A model generated the notes under the pieces. That model was not told the DNA's origin and did not search any database. It saw only the letters and a list, made by a program, of their open reading frames with translations. The position numbers and the translations under genes are program-made. Below, one piece after another: positions 58,824-64,000 of a stretch of 64,000 nt of DNA (its first letter is position 1; the number at the start of each line of letters is the position of its first letter). The DNA is from Nocardia sp. NBC_00565 (GTDB lineage Bacteria > Actinomycetota > Actinomycetes > Mycobacteriales > Mycobacteriaceae): assembly GCF_036345915.1 (NCBI RefSeq), contig NZ_CP107785.1:5084001-5148000 (forward strand), given 5' to 3'.

Positions 58824-60965
58824 TCATCGTGTGATCAACTGCCAGTCATCCGGCAGGCGCGCCGCGGTGATCTGGTCACCCTCGGCGACGAGATCGACCG
58901 TCGCCGAACCCAGACGCAGATCGCTCAACGCGACCTTGCCCCAGGTGGGCGGCAGCTGCGGACGCACGGTGAGCGTCCGTCCGGGCGCATCCGGCTCGAG
59001 TCCGAGGAACGAGCGCACCAGTAACAACGGTGCCGCACTCGCCCAGGCCTGCGGTGAGCAGGAGGTCGGATACGGAACCGGAACCGGGAACTGATCCCGC
59101 GGAAATCCACAGAACAGCTCGGGCAGCCGACCACCGAAAGATGCTGCCGCATCGAGCAATCCACCCGCGAGTCGAGTCGCGAGCTCGACCGCGCCGGGTA
59201 CCTGCCGATAGCGCAGCAGGCCCGCGACGGCGATCGCGGTGTCGTGCGGCCAGACCGATCCGCAGTGATAGCTCATCGGGTTGTAGGCGCCCATCGACGA
59301 GCCGAGGGTGCGCAACCCGAAACCGGTGTCCATCTCCGGGCCGTCGAGCCGTTCGACCAGCTCGGCGGCATGGTGATCGGTGGCGATGCCCGTCCAAAGG
59401 CAGTGCGCCACATTGCTGGTCAGTGCGTCCACATGGCGCTTGCTACCGTCCAGCGCGACCGCGTACCAGCCCCTGTCCGGCAGCCAGAACTGTTCGGCGA
59501 ATTTGCCGCGCAGTTCGGCCGCACGCTCGCGCAGCCGGGTCGCGGCGCGCAGATCGTCGAAGGCCTCGGCCAACTCCGCACGGGCCAGCAACGCGGCATA
59601 CGCGTAGCCCTGGACCTCGCACAGCGCGATCGGCGCCTCCGCGAGATGCCCTGCGGCGTCGTTGATTCCGTCGAAGCTGTCCTTCCAGCCCTGATTGACC
59701 AGACCGCGATCGGTGGCGCGGCGGTATTCGACGAAACCGTCACCGTCGCGGTCACCGTGGTGGGTGATCCAGCGGACCGCGGCATCGGCGGCGGGCAGCA
59801 AGGCCCTGATCACCTCCGGATCCGCGCCCCACCGATGACATTCCGCCAGCAGCATCACGAAAAGCGGAGTGGCGTCGGCAGTCCCGTAATAGGTATTGCC
59901 GCCGAGCACCTGCCCGCTGGCGGGGCCGCGACGCATCTCGTGCATGATCCGCCCCGGCTCCTCCTCGGTGATCGGATCGACGACCTGCCCTTGCAATTCG
60001 GCCAGCTGCTGCAGCGTGCCCAGCGCGAGGTCCACTTCCAATGGCAGCGCCATCCAGGCGGTGAGCAGGCTGTCGCGGCCGAACAGGGTCATGAACCACG
60101 GCGCACCCGCGGCCACGAACGGACGGCCTTCACCGGATTCGTCGTGAATCTGCAAGGCGCCCAAATCGCTCTCCGAACGCCGCAGCACCTGGGTGAGCAT
60201 CGGATCGGCCGACGCGATCTTGGTCGCGGTGTGCCGCCACGCCGCCATTTTCCGGCTCGGCGCGCTGAGCCCGTGGTGTTCACCCGGAGCCAATGGCGCC
60301 TGGACCCGCTGATTGCCGACCGTCGGCTGGGCGACGACCTCGGTCTGCCAGCGCTCACCGGGCAGCACGACGACGCGCCAGACCAGCGTGCCGGGCAGGA
60401 ATGCGGGCTCGACGGTCGCCGAGACCGAGAGCCCGCGCATTCGATCGGTGCGGTCGTGCAGCAGCAACTCACCTTCGGCCACGGTGACCTCGGCCCGCCC
60501 CTGCGCGGCGCGTCCCTCCTTCACCGCGAACAGGTCGACAAAATCGGCGTCGACGTGCAGTTCCAGGGTGACCGCGGTGGGCTCCCTGCCCATGTTCTCC
60601 AGGGTCAGCACCTCGTGCATGCCGTCGGCGACCAAGCGCTCGCGCACCACGAGCAGCGTGCTGTCGGCCAGGCCGGCGTGCGGCGGCCGCCGCAAGACGA
60701 ACCTGGCGGCGAATGCCTCCGGGCTGAGCACCGACAGCGACTCGGCCGGTTTGCCGTCCACCAGCAGCTCCCAGCGGGAGATGACGCGGGCGTCCCGGAA
60801 GAACAACCCGTGCGGCCGCCCCGGCTCGACATCGCCGAGCCGGTTCGACAGACAGAAGGTGCCGCCCTCGACCAACGTCACCGACCCCCCGCAGCCGCCG
60901 AGCCCCGTTGGCTCACCGGAGTTCAGCGGCGTCGGACTCGGCACTGCGCCGACGTCTGCGGTCAT
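58824..60965 (-). CDS. Glycogen debranching enzyme-like glycoside hydrolase
   Basis: A 713-residue protein with the glycogen-debranching N-terminal bis domain (GLFFRDARVISRWELLVDGK) and an (alpha/alpha)6 barrel C-terminal domain (TLFGRDSLLTAWMALPLEVD; VNQGWKDSFDGINDAAG; SYHCGSVWPHDTAIAVAG). Such proteins act on alpha-glucans or related oligosaccharides. ATG 60965 overlaps the glycosyltransferase stop (ATGA), so both are co-translated. Confidence 0.93.
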   Translation of the reverse strand: MTADVGAVPSPTPLNSGEPTGLGGCGGSVTLVEGGTFCLSNRLGDVEPGRPHGLFFRDARVISRWELLVDGKPAESLSVLSPEAFAARFVLRRPPHAGLADSTLLVVRERLVADGMHEVLTLENMGREPTAVTLELHVDADFVDLFAVKEGRAAQGRAEVTVAEGELLLHDRTDRMRGLSVSATVEPAFLPGTLVWRVVVLPGERWQTEVVAQPTVGNQRVQAPLAPGEHHGLSAPSRKMAAWRHTATKIASADPMLTQVLRRSESDLGALQIHDESGEGRPFVAAGAPWFMTLFGRDSLLTAWMALPLEVDLALGTLQQLAELQGQVVDPITEEEPGRIMHEMRRGPASGQVLGGNTYYGTADATPLFVMLLAECHRWGADPEVIRALLPAADAAVRWITHHGDRDGDGFVEYRRATDRGLVNQGWKDSFDGINDAAGHLAEAPIALCEVQGYAYAALLARAELAEAFDDLRAATRLRERAAELRGKFAEQFWLPDRGWYAVALDGSKRHVDALTSNVAHCLWTGIATDHHAAELVERLDGPEMDTGFGLRTLGSSMGAYNPMSYHCGSVWPHDTAIAVAGLLRYRQVPGAVELATRLAGGLLDAAASFGGRLPELFCGFPRDQFPVPVPYPTSCSPQAWASAAPLLLVRSFLGLEPDAPGRTLTVRPQLPPTWGKVALSDLRLGSATVDLVAEGDQITAARLPDDWQLITR

Positions 60966-62146
60966 ACCGGGATCCGGACCGGCACCGTCTCGCCGAGCAA
61001 TTGGGCCGCGCGCGCAAGTCGCCGCGAGCGCAAGATCTGGTGATAGACCTGCTCGTAGCCGCGGCCCAGGGTGCCCGCGCCGAAGTTCGCCTCGACATGG
61101 GCGCGGCACGCGGCCGGATCCAGATCGCGCACCTCGGCGATCGCGGCGGGCAACTCGGCGGGATCGTCACAGATCCGGCCCGTCACGCCGTCGACGACGA
61201 CCTCGGGGACCGCACCGCCGCGCAGGGCGACCACCGGTGTGCCGCAGACCATCGCTTCGATCATCACCATGCCGAACGGTTCCTCCCAGTCGATGGGGAA
61301 CAACAGACAGCGTGCGCCTGCGAGCAGTTTACGTTTGGCCGCCGCGTCGGCGAGGCCGAAAACGTGATCTCGCTCGGTCAGCAGCGGACGCACCTCTTTT
61401 TCGAAATACGCCAGCTCGGGGGCTTCACTGCATTTGCCGGCGAGCACCAAAGGAATGCCGGCCGCATGCGCGGCTTTCAACGCCAGATGCGGCCCCTTGG
61501 TCTTTGTGAACCGACCCAGGAATAGCGCATAGTCACCTTTTTCCACTTGGAACGGCCACTGATCGACATGCAGCGCATTGTGTACACGCCCGACCCAATT
61601 CAGATCCGGAGCCAATTCGCGCTGCCGGTCACTGATGGCCACCAGTGACACGTCCTTACCTAATTCGCTGTAATACCGATAGCAGTCGTCGTCGTCGACC
61701 GGGCCGTGCACTGTGACCACCGTCGGCAGGCCTAGTCCCAGGTAGGCCGGGGCGTTGAGCGGTCCGGCGAAGGTGTGGTCGTGCACCAGATCTACCCCGG
61801 AGGTGGCGGCGATCCGCTCGATCGCCCTTCGCACCTTCAAGGCGTGCACTACCTCGGGAAACGGTTCGCCGAGCCGGTGCGGCATCGCTTGCTCCCAGAC
61901 CGGGACGAACTTGGCCTTGGTACCGGGCTCACCCGCGCCGAGCAGTGTGACGTCGTGGCCGCGGGCGACCAGTGAATCGACCAAGTCGGCAACGACCGCC
62001 TCGACGCCGCCATAGGCCTTCGGCGGCACATCGAAATAAGGCGGAACGACCATGGCGATGCGAAATCGGGCGCCGACATGGTCGGTCGACAGCAGATCCG
62101 AAGAGGCAATGGGCGCCGAAATCGGCGCAAATAGACCTGTGCTCAT
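60962..62146 (-). CDS. GT4-family glycosyltransferase
   Basis: A 394-residue GT-B fold transferase of family 4 type. Motifs: YGGVEAVVADLVDSLVARGH, VDLVHDHTFAGPLNAPAYLG, ALFLGRFTKTKGPHLALKAA and the donor-binding EEPFGMVMIEAMVCGTPVVA. ATG 62146 follows AAGGATGG. It forms a two-gene unit with the debranching-like enzyme, suggesting synthesis and trimming of an alpha-glucan or glycoside; the sugar is unknown. Confidence 0.93.
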   Translation of the reverse strand: MSTGLFAPISAPIASSDLLSTDHVGARFRIAMVVPPYFDVPPKAYGGVEAVVADLVDSLVARGHDVTLLGAGEPGTKAKFVPVWEQAMPHRLGEPFPEVVHALKVRRAIERIAATSGVDLVHDHTFAGPLNAPAYLGLGLPTVVTVHGPVDDDDCYRYYSELGKDVSLVAISDRQRELAPDLNWVGRVHNALHVDQWPFQVEKGDYALFLGRFTKTKGPHLALKAAHAAGIPLVLAGKCSEAPELAYFEKEVRPLLTERDHVFGLADAAAKRKLLAGARCLLFPIDWEEPFGMVMIEAMVCGTPVVALRGGAVPEVVVDGVTGRICDDPAELPAAIAEVRDLDPAACRAHVEANFGAGTLGRGYEQVYHQILRSRRLARAAQLLGETVPVRIPV

Positions 62147-62502
62147 GACCATCCTTCCAAGACAACCTTGTGCACATCCACCCAGCACTCGGTGCGCTGG
62201 GCGCCGAACGTGGTGGCCGCCTCGGCGGAGGTGGAGACTGAAGCCTGCACCGCCGTCCATAAGGGCTTGGTTGGCCTGGTCACGCTGGTTTGCGTGAACA
62301 GGGGGGCCGACCAAAGACGTACCTCCTGCTCAGGAACTCAAACCAAGCAGTTGGTCTGAAATGTACTCGTCCGGACCGCTTGCCGGTCCCGGTTGCCCGT
62401 TAAGAAATCAAGGAGGGTTACAGAGCCCTGACATATCGAAATAGTGATGAAATTCGAATTCGGTCGAGATCTTCGATATATGTCTCACAGATGGAGGTGG
62501 CG
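62147..62502. promoter_or_regulatory. Divergent AT-rich region between GT4 gene and arsM remnant
   Basis: About 355 bases without a gene. It holds ATATCGAA and TTCGATAT as a perfect 8-bp inverted pair near 62435-62480 around a GAATTCGAATTC-like centre, which may be an ArsR-type operator left from the arsenic gene. Confidence 0.45.
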
Positions 62503-62990
62503 ATGAGCGATTCGGATCGGAATGCGCTACGCGCGGCCGTACGCGCTCGATATGCCTCGGCCGCAACATCATTCGCATAATCGAGGGCCGGTTGTTGCGG
62601 AGGCGGTTCGGGTTGTGGCGCCGAGCCGTTCGACGAGGCCGGTTGCGGTCGGCAGTTCTATTCGACGGTGGACCGTGAGCTGATCCCAGCCGAGGCGCTG
62701 GCGGCGAGCCTCGGCTGCGGTAATCCGCTCGCGGTGGCCGAACTGCGCGAGGGTGAGACAGTGCTGGATCTGGGTTCCGGTGGCGGCATCGACGTGCTGC
62801 TGTCGGCGCGGCGGGTGGGACCGACCGGTAAGGCGTATGGCCTCGATATGACCGACGAGATGCTGGCGCCGGCCGCGTCGAATGCCCGCGAGGCCGGTGC
62901 CACCAATGTCGAATTCCTCAGGGGCACAATCGAATCCATTCCGTCGCCGGATACGTCGATGGATGTGGTGAATGCCGCGACAGACCTCGC
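62503..62990 (+). pseudogene. Disrupted arsenite methyltransferase (arsM) remnant
   Basis: ATG 62503 (GGAGGTGG upstream) opens MSDSDRNALRAAVRARYASA and hits an in-frame TAA at 62578. The same frame then continues with GCCGGG, AASLGCGNPLAVAELREGE, VLDLGSGGGIDVLLSARRVG and GLDMTDEMLAPAASNAREAG, the ArsM SAM-binding core. Similarity stops after SMDVVN (about 62974), where the family continues with an SNCVINL segment. So the gene has a nonsense codon and a truncated 3' end. It cannot make a full enzyme. Confidence 0.85.
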
Positions 62991-63027
62991 CGGGCGTGCG
63001 CTCAGCGCGGGCTGCCGAGGAGCGGAG

Positions 63028-63059
63028 TTGACGGCTCAAGGTATACGCATACATATAAT
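63028..63059 (+). promoter_or_regulatory. Consensus -10 box immediately upstream of the 94-residue gene
   Basis: TTGACG (63028-63033) and a perfect TATAAT (63054-63059) are 20 bases apart. The -10 lies only 6 bases before the ATG at 63066, so transcription should start at or next to the start codon, giving a leaderless mRNA. Confidence 0.6.
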
Positions 63060-63065
63060 AGAGCC

Positions 63066-63350
63066 ATGTTCGATCCAATCACCCTCGCGGTCGGGGCCGG
63101 GATCGCCGGTGTCGGCTGGGCAGTCGGGCGCTTCGGGCGGCGCACTCCCGCAGCGTCGGCGCGCGCCCGGTGTGGCTGTGGCCACGACCTTGCCCTGCAC
63201 GATCCCCAAGCGGGCGAGTGTCACGCCGAGACGAACCGGAAGACGGGGTACGGCATACGCGAATGGGTGCGATGCGGCTGCCGTCGCTACACGGGCCCGG
63301 TGCCGATCGAGGACTTCTTCAGTCGACCGATCCTGCCGTCGGACGACTGA
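63066..63350 (+). CDS. Small Cys-rich membrane-anchored protein
   Basis: A 94-residue protein: MFDPITLAVGAGIAGVGWAV forms a short membrane segment, followed by a Cys/His cluster (ARCGCGHDLALHDPQAGECH; VRCGCRRYTG) likely to bind zinc. No family named. No Shine-Dalgarno; a perfect -10 box directly upstream suggests leaderless translation. Confidence 0.75.
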   Translation: MFDPITLAVGAGIAGVGWAVGRFGRRTPAASARARCGCGHDLALHDPQAGECHAETNRKTGYGIREWVRCGCRRYTGPVPIEDFFSRPILPSDD

Positions 63351-63599
63351 TCAAGCGTCGATCACCACCGCGCCATGGGTCTGCGGCGCGATGAAGCCGA
63401 GCAGACACTCCGCCTCGGCGCGCACGGCAGCCTCATCCGCGGCCGAGAGCGGATGCCACGGCTGGATGCGCACGGTATGCACGGCGACCAGATGCCGGAC
63501 GAGCTCGAACGGGGTCAGCTCGACCCGCTCGACCAACATCTGGCGCACCAGCAGGGTGCGGTTGAGCTCGCGCCGCGACAGTTTCGTCATGGCCGCCAT
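63351..63599 (-). pseudogene. Winged-helix DNA-binding (AlkZ/YcaQ-like) gene with internal deletion
   Basis: The 82-residue frame joins the normal N-terminus of winged-helix AlkZ-like proteins (KLSRRELNRTLLVRQMLVER...VRHLV) directly to their usual C-terminus (PLSAADEAAVRAEAECLLGF). Full-length members have about 350-400 residues, so roughly 270-300 residues are missing. It remains in frame and has a start, but the catalytic core is gone. Confidence 0.65.
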
Positions 63600-63630
63600 G
63601 CTGGCTCAGGCCACCGACATCGACCGGGCG

Positions 63631-64000
63631 TCAGACCGCCGCGGGCTGCATCCGCAGCGGTACCCCGATCCGGTTCCACAGGTTGATCATCGCGGTGACC
63701 GCGACCAGACCGGCCCGCGCGCCCTCATCGAAATTCTTCTCGACCTCGGCCCAGACCTCATCACTGACACCGTGCGCACCGAGCTCGGTCACCGCCTCGG
63801 CGTACGCGAGCGCGGCGCGCTCGGCGTCGGTGAACTTCACCGACTCGCGCCAGGCGTTGAGGTAGTAAATCCGCTGTTCGGTCTCCCCCGCCATCCGCGC
63901 GTCGGTGGTGTGCATGTCGATGCAGAACAGGCAGCCGTTGATCTGGGAGACCCGGATCTTGACCAGTTCGCGGACCGTCGCGTCCAGGGGACCGCGGCGG
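63631..64000 (-). CDS. Carboxymuconolactone decarboxylase / AhpD-like protein (partial)
   Basis: The 5' end lies beyond the right edge. The visible 122 or so residues include VRELVKIRVSQINGCLFCID with the CxxC and following MH of AhpD-type proteins, then WRESVKFTDAERAALAYAEA and AVTAMINLWNRIGVPLR. These thiol proteins work in peroxide defence or related chemistry. TGA/stop at 63631-63633. Confidence 0.88.
   Translation of the reverse strand, partial: RRGPLDATVRELVKIRVSQINGCLFCIDMHTTDARMAGETEQRIYYLNAWRESVKFTDAERAALAYAEAVTELGAHGVSDEVWAEVEKNFDEGARAGLVAVTAMINLWNRIGVPLRMQPAAV

Noticed and set aside
63028..63059. The TATAAT region as a transposon end
   Set aside because: No terminal inverted repeat or target duplication is visible around it.

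Overview
The window comes from a high-GC mycolic-acid actinomycete, most likely a Nocardia. This is inferred from codon use, from an Ag85-like secreted esterase, and from a backbone gene order matching that of Mycobacterium tuberculosis around smc-ftsY-amtB-glnB-glnD-ffh, rpsP-khpA-rimM-trmD and rplS-lepB-rnhB. I found no rRNA, tRNA or CRISPR array and no intact insertion sequence.

Layout. 1-5.2 kb (minus strand): a repeat-rich gene running off the left edge, a 54-codon ORF resembling the ComM C-terminus, comM, a YraN-family gene, a DUF2469 gene, rnhB, lepB and rplS. 5.4-15.7 kb: a serine-hydrolase remnant, a DoxX-like gene divergent from an ECF sigma factor with a SnoaL domain, a membrane protein, tex, two acyl-CoA synthetases with a divergent LuxR regulator, and a small exported protein. 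15.7-29.7 kb (minus): trmD-rimM-khpA-rpsP, a RibD-C reductase, an LLM oxidoreductase, an amidohydrolase, ffh, glnD-glnB-amtB under a probable GlnR site, and ftsY.

29.8-37.4 kb: an accessory segment lies where ftsY and smc would normally be neighbours. It holds DUF2237, a TetR regulator with a C-terminal zinc ribbon divergent from an NmrA-type reductase, a DUF6191 protein, and a 1487-residue protein combining a caspase-like peptidase, a STAND/NACHT-type NTPase and 18 tandem TPR units. That architecture fits bacterial NLR-like immune or cell-death proteins and is the most exciting item here. An oxidoreductase fragment marks the smc-side border.

37.4-49.7 kb: smc, a membrane protein with a disordered tail, a secreted esterase, a GT-C-like membrane protein, a DUF1707 protein, a DUF350 / glutathionylspermidine-synthase-like / YgiB-like module, acylphosphatase and OsmC. 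49.8-58.4 kb: the complete kdp potassium system, with kdpDE on the minus strand and kdpFABC on the plus strand, plus two small membrane ORFs unlikely to be called automatically. 58.5-64 kb: a glycogen-debranching-like enzyme coupled to a GT4 glycosyltransferase, an arsM pseudogene, a small Cys-rich membrane protein with a consensus -10 box next to its ATG, an internally deleted winged-helix gene, and a partial AhpD-like protein.

Several dispersed hairpin or repeat families occur between genes: at 6998, 42641 and 45767; at 10709 and 30211; and single long palindromes at 18030, 32245 and 46303.
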